Assembly (NCBI RefSeq): GCF_000722545.1
Contig: NZ_JNVM01000033.1
Span: 102,809 to 166,808, forward strand
Reading direction: 5' to 3'
DNA from: Paenibacillus tyrphae
Lineage (GTDB): Bacteria > Bacillota > Bacilli > Paenibacillales > NBRC-103111
Length of the DNA: 64,000 nucleotides
Shown here: piece by piece, positions 1 to 7,884 of the stretch
How the letters are laid out: every line of letters starts with the position of its first letter
Position numbering within the stretch: the first letter of the stretch is position 1
The notes under the pieces: model-generated
What the model saw: only the letters and a program-made list of their open reading frames with translations
Told to the model about the DNA's origin: nothing
Database searches by the model: none
Position numbers and translations under genes: made by a program

Positions 1-632
1 AGCCGCGCGGTAATATCGAAGCGTTCCGCATTTTGCTTCAAATCATCGTAGAACGTTTGCCGAATCGGCATGTTCTGCCCCGTCCGCGCGTTCGCCACGT
101 AGGCGACGCCATTACGGGCGAGTTCTTCCTTGAACGCGTCGTCGAAGAGGTCGGCCGAAGCGATGCCGTTCCACGTAACAACGGCCTGCACATCCGGGTG
201 CTCCGCGGCAAACACGATGCTGTCTCCGCCCCCACGGCTGTGGCCGAGCAAGGCAACCCGGCCGGTATCCGCCTGCTCCGCAAAGGGCAGCCGCTTCTCC
301 TGCAGCAGCTCCCAGACGACCGCCAGATCTGCCTGCTCGCGAGAGTACGTATTTACGGCGAATTTGTCCAGCTCGTCGAAATCCCGCTCGTTCACCCCGT
401 TGCAGGAAAAATTAAACCGGATGACGTAACATCCGCGGCGGGCCAGCTCGGCGGCGGCATAAGGCTGAAAGCCCCAATCCATGAAGCTTTTAAAGCCGTG
501 CGCCATGATCACGACGGGCACCGGCCCTCCGTCTGCCGTCTCCTGTACCATTACTTCGCCCCGAAGGGTAAGCTCGGCGTCAATCGGCTGCTCGAATCGC
601 CACTGCCGCAATTCGGATGCTTGCTCGCTCAT
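1..632 (-). CDS. Alpha/beta hydrolase family protein, partial (runs off left edge)
   Basis: The reading frame is open on the minus strand from an ATG at 632 to the window edge (about 210 codons) and has no stop, so the gene is truncated by the window. A strong AAGGAGG ribosome site lies 7 bases before the ATG. The protein shows VVIMAHGFKS near residues 40-49 (oxyanion-hole HG motif) and the nucleophile elbow GHSRGG with Ser132, as in dienelactone-hydrolase or acyl-peptidase-like esterases. The catalytic Asp and His would lie beyond the edge. It is divergent from the RNase J gene. The substrate cannot be told from sequence. Confidence 0.8.
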   Translation of the reverse strand, partial: MSEQASELRQWRFEQPIDAELTLRGEVMVQETADGGPVPVVIMAHGFKSFMDWGFQPYAAAELARRGCYVIRFNFSCNGVNERDFDELDKFAVNTYSREQADLAVVWELLQEKRLPFAEQADTGRVALLGHSRGGGDSIVFAAEHPDVQAVVTWNGIASADLFDDAFKEELARNGVAYVANARTGQNMPIRQTFYDDLKQNAERFDITAR

Positions 633-950
633 AAGAATTCCTCCTTGAATACATTGAATTATATGGAATAACGGCTGCTGTACAGCCCTTCCGTCTTTTG
701 TGCCGTGCCTGGCTGCTGCATTTCCTTTCCATTGTATCAAAAGCGCCGGCATTTGCCATGCTCTCTTTGTCCCGCACCACGAATCCTCCCCGATCCATCG
801 GTCCGGGACAAAAAAACGCGCCTTTCTCAACGGTTCGACCAACATTTACTTTTTTTCCGGGAGTTGTGTTATAATAAAAGCAAGTGACTGGTTCGGATCT
901 TTTGAGTTTGATTTGTATGTTCGTCGTCAATTCCATCGAGGAGGTCTAAC
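633..950 (+). promoter_or_regulatory. Intergenic region with candidate extended -10 promoter for RNase J
   Basis: This divergent spacer of 318 bases carries no convincing gene. A TGTGTTATAAT element at 865-875 fits an extended -10 (TGnTATAAT) on the plus strand; a TTTACT at 845-850 is a poor -35 at 19 bases. Transcription would start about 65 bases before the RNase J start codon. The GAGGAGG ribosome site is at 938-944. Nothing else recognisable was seen. Confidence 0.45.
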
Positions 951-2624
951 TTGGCTAGTTCAGAAAAAAAGTTGTCCATTTTTGCCTTGGGCGGCGTAGG
1001 CGAAATTGGCAAAAACATGTATGTGGTACAATACGCAGACGACATTATTGTCATTGATTGCGGTTCGAAATTCCCGGATGTGGAGCTGCCCGGCATCGAT
1101 ATTATCGTACCGGATATCTCCTATCTGATCGAGAACCGGAATAAAGTCAAGGCGCTCGTCATTACGCATGGTCATGAGGATCATATTGGCGGGTTGCCTT
1201 ATATCCTCAAGCAGCTCAATATGCCCGTCTATGCGAGCAAGCTGACGATGGGACTTATTGAAGGGAAATTAAAAGAACACGGGCTGCTGGGTTCGACGGA
1301 ACGGGTGTTAATTCACGCGGATTCCGTATTAAAGTTCGGAACAATTGTCGCTTCGTTCTTCAAAACGAATCACAGTATCCCGGACAGCCTTGGGGTCGTG
1401 CTTGATACCCCCGAAGGCGCAGTCGTTCACACCGGCGATTTTAAATTCGACCAAACGCCCGTTAACGGCCAATATGCCGACCTTCACCGCATGTCGGATA
1501 TCGGCAAAAAAGGCGTCCTCGCGCTGCTCTCCGAGAGCACGAATGCGGAGCGTCCAGGGTTCACCCCTTCGGAAAAAAGCGTCGGCGTCAATCTGGAGGA
1601 CGTATTCCGGACCGCTCGCCAGCGGGTGATCGTGTCTACCTTTGCCTCCAATGTACACAGGCTTCAGCAGGTCATCGAAGCGGGCATCGCTTCGAACCGG
1701 AAGCTGGTCGTCATCGGACGCAGCATGGTCAATATGATTACCATCGCCTCCGAGCTCGGATATCTGAACATTCCGGACGGCATGCTGATCGAGCCGAACG
1801 AAGTGAATAAATATGCGGCTGACCGCATCGTTATTCTGTGTACGGGCAGCCAGGGCGAGCCAATGTCGGCGCTGACCCGGATGGCCCGCTCGAACCACAA
1901 GCAGGTGGAAATTCTCCCCGGAGACACGGTCATCATCTCGGCCACGCCGATTCCGGGGAACGAAAGAAATATCGGACGGACGGTCGACGAGCTGTTCCGC
2001 CTCGGTGCCCACGTCATCTACGGCTCCGGCTCGCTGACGGGCATGCACGTTTCCGGACATGCCAGCCAGGAAGAATTGAAGCTGATGATCAATCTGATGC
2101 GTCCGAAATTTTTCATCCCGATTCACGGGGAATACCGGATGCTCCGTCAGCACAGCACGCTGGCGCAAGCGGTCGGCGTCGACCCGGCCAACATCTTTAT
2201 CGTCGACAACGGCGAAGTCGTTGAAATCCAGAACGGCGCGGCCCGCAAACGCGGCAAAGTTCCTGCCGGCAACACCCTCATCGACGGCTTAGGCATCGGT
2301 GACGTCGGAAATATCGTCCTGCGAGACCGTAAGCACTTGTCTCAAGACGGCATCCTGATTGTTGTCGTTTCGATCAGCAAACAGGAAGGCACGATCCTCT
2401 CCGGACCCGATATCATCTCCCGCGGCTTCGTATACGTCCGCGAATCGGAAGGCTTGCTCGACGATGCAAGCCGCATAGTGTCCAATACGATCAACAAATT
2501 AACTCACGAGAATGAGAACCAATGGTCTACGATAAAATCAAATGTAAAAGATGCGCTAGGACGATTCTTATATGAGCGAACCAGAAGAAAGCCGATGATT
2601 CTTCCGATTATTATGGAAGTTTGA
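951..2624 (+). CDS. rnjA: Ribonuclease J (RNase J1-like)
   Basis: This is a 557-residue metallo-beta-lactamase/beta-CASP ribonuclease with 5'-exonuclease and endonuclease activity in mRNA turnover and rRNA maturation. The metal site HGHEDH is at residues 73-78, the NHSIPDS motif follows, and HTGDFKFD supplies a further ligand. The beta-CASP part includes ILCTGSQGEPM, and the protein ends in the family-typical PMILPIIMEV. The start is TTG at 951, set by a GAGGAGGT ribosome site 6 bases upstream; no better ATG exists. Length matches RNase J1 (about 555). Paenibacilli usually carry more than one RNase J, so the J1 label rests on the C-terminal match. A strong terminator follows. Confidence 0.93.
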   Translation: MASSEKKLSIFALGGVGEIGKNMYVVQYADDIIVIDCGSKFPDVELPGIDIIVPDISYLIENRNKVKALVITHGHEDHIGGLPYILKQLNMPVYASKLTMGLIEGKLKEHGLLGSTERVLIHADSVLKFGTIVASFFKTNHSIPDSLGVVLDTPEGAVVHTGDFKFDQTPVNGQYADLHRMSDIGKKGVLALLSESTNAERPGFTPSEKSVGVNLEDVFRTARQRVIVSTFASNVHRLQQVIEAGIASNRKLVVIGRSMVNMITIASELGYLNIPDGMLIEPNEVNKYAADRIVILCTGSQGEPMSALTRMARSNHKQVEILPGDTVIISATPIPGNERNIGRTVDELFRLGAHVIYGSGSLTGMHVSGHASQEELKLMINLMRPKFFIPIHGEYRMLRQHSTLAQAVGVDPANIFIVDNGEVVEIQNGAARKRGKVPAGNTLIDGLGIGDVGNIVLRDRKHLSQDGILIVVVSISKQEGTILSGPDIISRGFVYVRESEGLLDDASRIVSNTINKLTHENENQWSTIKSNVKDALGRFLYERTRRKPMILPIIMEV

Positions 2625-2659
2625 TCGAACCAAACCAACCAGTCCACTTACAACGAGCA

Positions 2660-2696
2660 AATACCCTCTATCCTTTGCGGGATGAGGGTATTTTTT
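2660..2696 (+). terminator. Rho-independent terminator after rnjA
   Basis: AATACCCTC pairs with GAGGGTATT across a 15-base loop and is followed by a run of T, 36 bases after the rnjA stop. The next gene converges from the other strand and the stem may serve both. Confidence 0.85.
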
Positions 2697-2704
2697 GTCG
2701 GGGA

Positions 2705-4132
2705 TTATTCTTCAAGCTTCATCGTTTCTTGGATATCCGTATGGAGAAGTTTTCCTTGCGCTACGCTGTTTGTTGTCTTCGTATAAGAGATTTGATGATC
2801 GTCCTTCCATTCCGGAAAATCATAATCGAAGGTTTCCGTACCCTGCTTTACGATCTTCTCCTTACCTGTGCCGAGATCCAGCACGATAACGCTTATGCGG
2901 CCTCCGTCAACATGGCGGTCTTTAATCGAGGGAAGGTCCTCGGAACCACGAGCATACAGCAGCCTGGAATTGTCGGGTGAAAAAGAGATTTGCCCTGCGC
3001 CTAAGTAGCTTACTTCCAGTATAATTTTACCGCTTGCCGGGTCAACGAGCTGCCCCGTACGGATTGGCGAAGTACCCGAATCGACCATCAGCCATTTACT
3101 GTTCGGCGACCAAATGGCATAACCGACTCTGGAAGCAATCCCTATGATTTCCTTGGGCTGCGCCTCGTCGATATTCCAGATGAAATTGGTTTCGTTCTTC
3201 TCCTTGGTAAAAAAGACAAATTGCCTGTCGGGAGACGGAGTAATATCGCGGTTGCCTTTGTCTGCCTCCACACGCTCGATGACCGTCTCATCGTAGATCT
3301 TCCCTTTGAACTCGCCTAACTTGACAAGCTTGCGCTTGGGCCGCTTCCCCTTCTCGGTTTGAATCAGCTTGCCGCCCGGATCGTTTTTGTCGCTCTTTTT
3401 GAGGATAAAATCTCCGGTCAGCAAATTGATGTCTTCTTCCTCCCCCCGATAAACGTCCATCGTATGGTAACTGCCGCCCGTATAGCCTATCAAAACCCAG
3501 TCCCGATCCCGGTATTGAAAGCGGTACTTCGAATACCACCGATCGCTTGACCCTCCGTGGAAGCTAAAGAGGAGCGTATTATTTTTTATGGAAAGCTCCT
3601 CTAACGGCTCTCCGAAAACACCCCCGCAGTCTTTACATAAAATGGCTTCTTTGGCGTAGATCGATTGTTCGTAAGCTCCTGCTGCGTTTCCAAAAAATAA
3701 AATTAAATCCCTTTCCGTCATGGAATCCTTGGGATCTTCTACGATGATGGCCAGATCGTCCATTCCGTCTTTGTTGAGGTCTCCGCGGGCGATGGCCTTC
3801 TGACCGTTACTCAGAAGCGAGAGTGCTTTACCGGCCGGAATGAGAGAAGAAAGGTTACGGATATCTTGCGCCGCCCCAGTCTGCTGCGGCTCAGGCTGAG
3901 CCTTGGATTGCGGCTCGGACGGTAGTTGGGATGGAGATGGAGCTTGGGTTTGCGCTCGAGCTTGCGGTTGCGATGCTTCCGCATTTTGTTTAGTGTCTTC
4001 CAATTGATTGCTTGCGTCTTTCTGTGTTGCCCCCGGTTTATCCTCCGTTGACTTCTCGCAGCCTACGGCTGCCGCCAAGAATACCATGATCATTAAGCAT
4101 TTCATCGTTTGGCTGAAAAATCTGCTTTGCAT
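2705..4132 (-). CDS. Lipoprotein with VCBS-like N-terminal part and TolB/WD40-like C-terminal part
   Basis: The predicted protein has 475 residues, counted from an ATG at 4132 preceded by GAAAGGAAG. An in-frame extension further upstream lacks a ribosome site and would bury the signal peptide. The N-terminus is a lipoprotein signal (hydrophobic segment ending LAAAVGC), so the protein should be anchored on the outer face of the membrane. A low-complexity Gln/Pro/Ser linker follows (residues 30-90). Next comes an FG-GAP/VCBS-like unit (GDLNKDGMDDLAII) and a C-terminal beta-propeller-like region with blocks such as SPDRQFVFF, WSPNSKWLMV and FSPDNSRLLY, typical of TolB-like repeats. No enzymatic motif was seen. 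Function is unknown; an extracytoplasmic sensor or binding protein is possible. Confidence 0.75.
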   Translation of the reverse strand: MQSRFFSQTMKCLMIMVFLAAAVGCEKSTEDKPGATQKDASNQLEDTKQNAEASQPQARAQTQAPSPSQLPSEPQSKAQPEPQQTGAAQDIRNLSSLIPAGKALSLLSNGQKAIARGDLNKDGMDDLAIIVEDPKDSMTERDLILFFGNAAGAYEQSIYAKEAILCKDCGGVFGEPLEELSIKNNTLLFSFHGGSSDRWYSKYRFQYRDRDWVLIGYTGGSYHTMDVYRGEEEDINLLTGDFILKKSDKNDPGGKLIQTEKGKRPKRKLVKLGEFKGKIYDETVIERVEADKGNRDITPSPDRQFVFFTKEKNETNFIWNIDEAQPKEIIGIASRVGYAIWSPNSKWLMVDSGTSPIRTGQLVDPASGKIILEVSYLGAGQISFSPDNSRLLYARGSEDLPSIKDRHVDGGRISVIVLDLGTGKEKIVKQGTETFDYDFPEWKDDHQISYTKTTNSVAQGKLLHTDIQETMKLEE

Positions 4133-4394
4133 AAAGTAGCTTCCTTTCAATTTCACATGGGCTTGATTCAAACAACTCTGTATATATCGGCCATATGCTT
4201 CACCAAATTCATGTAAATTTTGGCACAGTTTAATAAAAAGCCTCAATTGGTCAGTGCGATCTTAAATGTTATTTACAAAATCAACTCCTGACCTTTTATT
4301 TCTCCAGTTTCATCCATATGTTCATATTCATCAAACCCTTCCCGCTCCAAGTTATGATATACTTAAAAAAAGCAGATCAAGCGAGGTGAGGCGG

Positions 4395-4655
4395 ATGAAA
4401 TGGGAGGAAATTGCCGAACTGCATCCGAGTCGTTTTGTGTTAGTCGAGGCGATTAAAGCCAGTTCCAGCAATCGTGTGCGCAGTCTTGAAGATATGGCGG
4501 TTATTCAGGATTACGATAATCCGCAAGAAGCTTGGAGCGGTTATAAACATTTTCACAAACTGTATCCTTCGCGTGAATTATACGTATTCCACACCAGCCG
4601 AACCGATGTGGAGGTTGTGGAAGAGTTTTTCTCAGGGGTTCGGCAGCGCTCATGA
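4395..4655 (+). CDS. Conserved hypothetical protein (86 aa), coupled to aspartyl protease gene
   Basis: This small acidic protein starts at an ATG at 4395 after a GAGGTGAG ribosome site. It looks like a compact alpha/beta protein (KWEEIAELHPSRFVLVEAI near the N-terminus, KLYPSRELYVFHTSR near the C-terminus). Its stop overlaps the start of the next gene by four bases (ATGA at 4652-4655), so the two are translationally coupled and probably act together. I recognise no catalytic motif. A function linked to the downstream retropepsin-like protein is inference. Confidence 0.7.
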   Translation: MKWEEIAELHPSRFVLVEAIKASSSNRVRSLEDMAVIQDYDNPQEAWSGYKHFHKLYPSRELYVFHTSRTDVEVVEEFFSGVRQRS

Positions 4656-5041
4656 AGATACGCCTCCACAATGGGCTGCCTATTGTTTCCTTGACCTTAA
4701 TGCATCACGAACAATCTGTTATACTGCCAAACGTTTTGTTCGATACAGGATGTGCGGCCACTGTGTTTGATACGGATTTACTCTCCCAAATCTGCATTCA
4801 CATTGATTTTATTCATGGCAGAGCCAAAAGGATGTACGGTGTGGGCGGAACAAGCGAAATATGTTACGAACAAATCATTCCTGATTTGAAAATTGAGCAT
4901 ATTCACTTGGATACATTTCCTATTCAACTCGGTTCCGTTCAAGAACCCTATGGCTTCGATGGCATATTAGGCATTGATTTTATGATAAAAGCAAGATTAA
5001 AAGCCGACTTTGAAATGATGCGGATTGTTTACTCCAATTAA
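4652..5041 (+). CDS. Retropepsin-like aspartyl protease family protein
   Basis: The 129-residue protein carries the single-domain aspartyl protease signature LFDTGCAATVFD around residue 30 (DTG triad) and a second conserved FDGILGIDFM segment near residues 104-113, as in small retropepsin-like proteins of bacteria. Such proteins act as dimers, with each chain giving one Asp-Thr-Gly. There is no signal peptide or membrane segment, so it should be cytosolic. It overlaps the preceding 86-residue gene by ATGA. The substrate is unknown. Confidence 0.75.
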   Translation: MKIRLHNGLPIVSLTLMHHEQSVILPNVLFDTGCAATVFDTDLLSQICIHIDFIHGRAKRMYGVGGTSEICYEQIIPDLKIEHIHLDTFPIQLGSVQEPYGFDGILGIDFMIKARLKADFEMMRIVYSN

Positions 5042-5148
5042 GCTCTGCCCGTAGCAACATTTAACCTTGGACTTTCCTGCGGGCTGAGTCTTTTCCCAAG
5101 AAGGCGTGATGGTCATAAGGCCTTACCGAACCAATCGAAGTCAAGCCT

Positions 5149-5325
5149 ATGTTCGGCATCACAGAAAGAGGGTCATTCAACGCAAAAAGCGGTTTGCCGC
5201 ACAGTGGGGATGGATCTTCAAGCATGCCGGCAGCTTTTCAAAAGGAAAAATCCATTGTTCATGCTGGCGGTGGTGTGAAAAAAACCCTCGGCTTGGCTAT
5301 CCCAAATCAGAGCAAGCCAGAATAA
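5149..5325 (+). pseudogene. Remnant of unknown small gene in repeat copy 1
   Basis: From ATG 5149 the plus frame gives 58 residues, with MFGITERGSFNAKSG at the start and KKTLGLAIPNQSKPE at the end. The frame is open 30 bases further upstream without a start codon, and no ribosome site precedes the ATG. In the second repeat copy the same frame is cut by a deletion of about 105 bases. Codon choice looks coding-like, but no family is recognised. It may be a fragment of a larger lost gene. Confidence 0.3.
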
Positions 5326-5702
5326 CGGACTGCAAGCAACAGCTCCAGGATTCGGATTACTAACTCAGTATTATGAAACAAGCGCTGCCCCACCCAAAAA
5401 CCAAATAGCCCTCTTCCCGCGCTTCCCCGGAAGGAAAGCGGAAAAAGAAGGCTGGTGTGGTTGCTTCGCGAATGCTTCAAATCTGCAGTTCCCCAAGCTT
5501 GATCAGCTCGACAACGGCTTGCGAATGGCCTTTGACATTTAACTTCTGCATGACGTTAGAAATATGGTTTCGGACTGTTTTTTCGCTAATAAACAGCTGC
5601 TGTGCGATATCTTTTGTCGTTTTGTCCTGCATGAGCAGTCAAAGACCTCACGTTCGCGATTGGTGAGCAAAAATTTACTTTTGTGATCGCTGCCTTTCAA
5701 AG
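5152..5702. repeat. Direct repeat, copy 1 (remnant gene plus broken gerE)
   Basis: The copy matches 7323-7768 in two blocks, 5152-5287 and 5393-5702. The 105 bases between them are absent from copy 2, where the junction falls at a shared ACCC, as expected for a microhomology deletion. Both copies point the same way and flank the AT-rich gene at 5957-7195. Confidence 0.85.
5477..5702 (-). pseudogene. gerE: gerE pseudogene (frameshift, lost ribosome site)
   Basis: This segment is about 97 percent identical by eye to the intact gerE at 7542-7766. One base is missing near 5640 (CAGTCAAAG against CAGTTCAAAG), which shifts the frame inside the recognition domain. Identity stops exactly at the start codon, so the AAGGAGG ribosome site and the promoter of the intact copy are absent. 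It should make no GerE protein. Confidence 0.85.
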
Positions 5703-5956
5703 GCAAAAGTACCCTTTAATCTCGTTTCACCTAGAACCACTTATTTTACCCTCAATTACCTTTGTTTATGGGGGTTTGCCCTTTTTTATATCCCCCCGTT
5801 CACCTATACACTCCTGAAAATTCCCTTTCGTCTGCTCTTTTTGCATCAAATTTGCATCAAACATAAGTTATAAAATTTAGAACATAGAAGACACTAAATG
5901 TATGGTACAATTGTTATAAGGTGGAATTTAAGTAAATTCTAAAAGGAGCTCAATAG

Positions 5957-7195
5957 ATGAGTCATGCAGAAGTCCTTCAAAACCATCCCGTTCGTGATAA
6001 AATACGTGAATGTAACCAGGTAATATCAGAGATCAGCAAAATGGATGGAATTACGGCGGATCAGGAATTACAAATGAATAGAATTCATACTGTTTTAAAT
6101 GTCCTGAACACTATTATTGAAAAAACTGATCCCTTTTTACTAGCAACAAACACCATCGATAACATTAGTAATAATGTTCAGAACATAACATCATATTTAG
6201 TAGACTTCAAGAATTCGTGTAATAACGCTCAGATAATTAATGCTCTTTCTTATGTTGATTCTCTATGTAATAGTTTAGGAATGATATATTTCCCTTTAAA
6301 AGAAAATGAAATCGACAGTATTAGAGATTCTGCTATTTCATTTAGGCAATCCTTAGCCCAACACTTAAGGCATACTTCAAAAGAGGCCGAAGAAACCTGG
6401 GAACTTATTAAAACTAATCGTGAAGAAATAGACTCTTTAGCAGGAAGTATCAGTTCTGAACAGCAACGACTAACTAACATTCTTTCCTCAATCCAAAGAG
6501 AATATGACAACATAGAAGCAACCCGTAAAAAAAGATTTGAAAATTTCTTAGAGGAACTAAACGATTCTCAGCAAAACGAGTTTAACAAATTAATGGTCAA
6601 ATTCAAGGAACAGTCCGATCAAATCGAGAATGATAGAGAAGTTCATAGACTAAATGCTGAAGAGATTCTTCACGATCTAGGATCTTACAGCGAGAAGGCA
6701 AAACAAATATTGGGCACCTTATCAATTGATAGCCACGCTGCTGGATATAAACGTGAAGCTGACAGAGCTTGGAGGACAAAAATTGTTTTTTATACAATAA
6801 CCGGACTTTTGTTTGTATTACTAATGATCAGTGCTTATTGGAACTCCCTTCATAGTACTGCACAGTTTACATGGCAAAGTTTTGCAAGTAAATGGACTGT
6901 AACTATTGCAATTGGAGCCGCTGTAACTTATTTCGCGAGACAAGCAGCTAGACAGGAGCAGATTGAACGTGAGAATCGTAACATGCAACTTCAAATCGCC
7001 ACAATTGATCCGTATATAGAAATATTTGAAGAGGATGAACGAAAAGAAATTAAAAAGCAACTGGTCGATCGTATATTCACTGGTGTTCGTCCTGAATCTA
7101 GCAAAGATAGTGAGAAGAATCTAGGTATATCACCGATAGACCTTCCTAAGCTTATTGATTCAGTTGGAAATGTGATAAAAATTAATAATAAATAA
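5957..7195 (+). CDS. AT-rich coiled-coil protein with two C-proximal membrane segments
   Basis: The 412-residue protein starts at ATG 5957 after AAAGGAG. Residues 1-270 are mostly charged helix with heptad-like stretches (about 140-250) and no signal peptide. Two hydrophobic helices follow at about 276-294 and 312-327. A charged helical tail of about 85 residues has EDERKEIKKQLVDRIF. The layout suggests a long cytosolic coiled coil anchored by a hairpin. Base composition is far more AT-rich than the neighbours, and the gene sits exactly between two copies of a duplicated gerE segment, which suggests acquisition. I recognise no family. Similar architectures occur among membrane-associated accessory and phage-defence proteins, but nothing in the sequence proves such a role. 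Confidence 0.75.
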   Translation: MSHAEVLQNHPVRDKIRECNQVISEISKMDGITADQELQMNRIHTVLNVLNTIIEKTDPFLLATNTIDNISNNVQNITSYLVDFKNSCNNAQIINALSYVDSLCNSLGMIYFPLKENEIDSIRDSAISFRQSLAQHLRHTSKEAEETWELIKTNREEIDSLAGSISSEQQRLTNILSSIQREYDNIEATRKKRFENFLEELNDSQQNEFNKLMVKFKEQSDQIENDREVHRLNAEEILHDLGSYSEKAKQILGTLSIDSHAAGYKREADRAWRTKIVFYTITGLLFVLLMISAYWNSLHSTAQFTWQSFASKWTVTIAIGAAVTYFARQAARQEQIERENRNMQLQIATIDPYIEIFEEDERKEIKKQLVDRIFTGVRPESSKDSEKNLGISPIDLPKLIDSVGNVIKINNK

Positions 7196-7541
7196 AAACC
7201 AGAACCACTATTTTCGCTCCTGGTCAGCTCAAATAAGGAGACTAATCACCATTCGGCATCACATATATAATCAAGATAGCGAATATACATATTTTTCCAC
7301 AAATTGATAATCCACCGATCCTTTCGGCATCACAGAAAGAGGGTCATTCAACGCAAAAAGCGGTTTGCCGCACAGTGGAGATGGATCTTCAAGCATGCCG
7401 GCAGCATTTCTAAAGGAAAAATCCATTGTTCATGCTGGTGGTGCTGTGAAAAAAAAACCCAAAAACCAAATAGCCCTCTTCCCGCGCTTCCCCGGAAGGA
7501 AAGCGGAAAAAGAAGGCTGGTGTGGTTGCTTCGCGAATGCT
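7196..7541. other. Gene-poor spacer with second copy of the direct repeat
   Basis: The first 125 bases are AT-rich tail DNA of the coiled-coil gene. Repeat copy 2 begins at 7323. No intact gene is seen before gerE. Confidence 0.5.
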
Positions 7542-7768
7542 TCAAATCTGCAGTTCCCCAAGCTTGATCAGCTCGACAACGGCTTGCGAACGGCCTTTGA
7601 CATTTAACTTCTGCATGACGTTGGAAATATGGTTTCGGACTGTCTTTTCGCTAATAAACAGCTGCTGTGCGATATCTTTTGTTGTTTTGTCCTGCACGAG
7701 CAGTTCAAAGACCTCACGTTCGCGATTGGTGAGCAAAAATTTACTTTTGTGATCGCTGCCTTTCAAAG
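7323..7768. repeat. Direct repeat, copy 2 (deleted remnant plus intact gerE)
   Basis: This is the partner of 5152-5702. It carries the intact gerE but has lost about 105 bases of the upstream small reading frame at an ACCC junction near 7457-7460. Confidence 0.85.
7542..7766 (-). CDS. gerE: Spore germination/coat transcription factor GerE
   Basis: This is a 74-residue LuxR/FixJ-type helix-turn-helix regulator. LLTNREREVFELLVQDKTTK and FISEKTVRNHISNVMQKL match Bacillus subtilis GerE (74 residues) almost throughout. GerE acts in the mother cell late in sporulation, tuning SigK-dependent coat genes. The start is TTG at 7766, set by AAGGAGGGG about 7 bases upstream; no ATG fits the conserved length. 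A near-consensus SigK promoter lies upstream. This is the functional copy; 5477-5702 is its broken duplicate. Confidence 0.95.
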   Translation of the reverse strand: MKGSDHKSKFLLTNREREVFELLVQDKTTKDIAQQLFISEKTVRNHISNVMQKLNVKGRSQAVVELIKLGELQI

Positions 7769-7828
7769 TGTCACCCCTCCTTGCCCGGGTTTTGGTTTCA
7801 TTACAAGGTCTAGGGATACAGTCAAATT

Positions 7829-7856
7829 CAGTTTATGAAAGGCAGCACTTGCTGGT
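7829..7856 (-). promoter_or_regulatory. Candidate SigK promoter of gerE
   Basis: On the minus strand AC at 7856-7855 is followed after exactly 17 bases by CATAAACTG (7837-7829). This fits the SigK consensus AC-N17-CATAnnnTA except for the last base. It lies about 60 bases before the gerE start. B. subtilis gerE is known to be SigK-dependent. Confidence 0.6.
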
Positions 7857-7884
7857 GCGTTCGCACTTAAAAATGGGCTTCGCG

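Larger units (their letters stand above)
5042..5956. other. Gene-poor region holding first copy of a duplicated segment
   Basis: There is no intact gene here. Positions 5152-5287 and 5393-5702 are near-identical to 7323-7460 and 7458-7768. The rest (5703-5956) is AT-rich leader DNA of the coiled-coil gene. A short frame at 5149-5325 reads as a 58-residue peptide (beginning MFGITERGSF) without a ribosome site and looks like a gene remnant. Confidence 0.6.

Noticed and set aside
1329..2168. 279-codon frame antisense to rnjA
   Set aside because: Mirror frame of a GC-rich coding region, with the codon pattern of the opposite strand and no family features.
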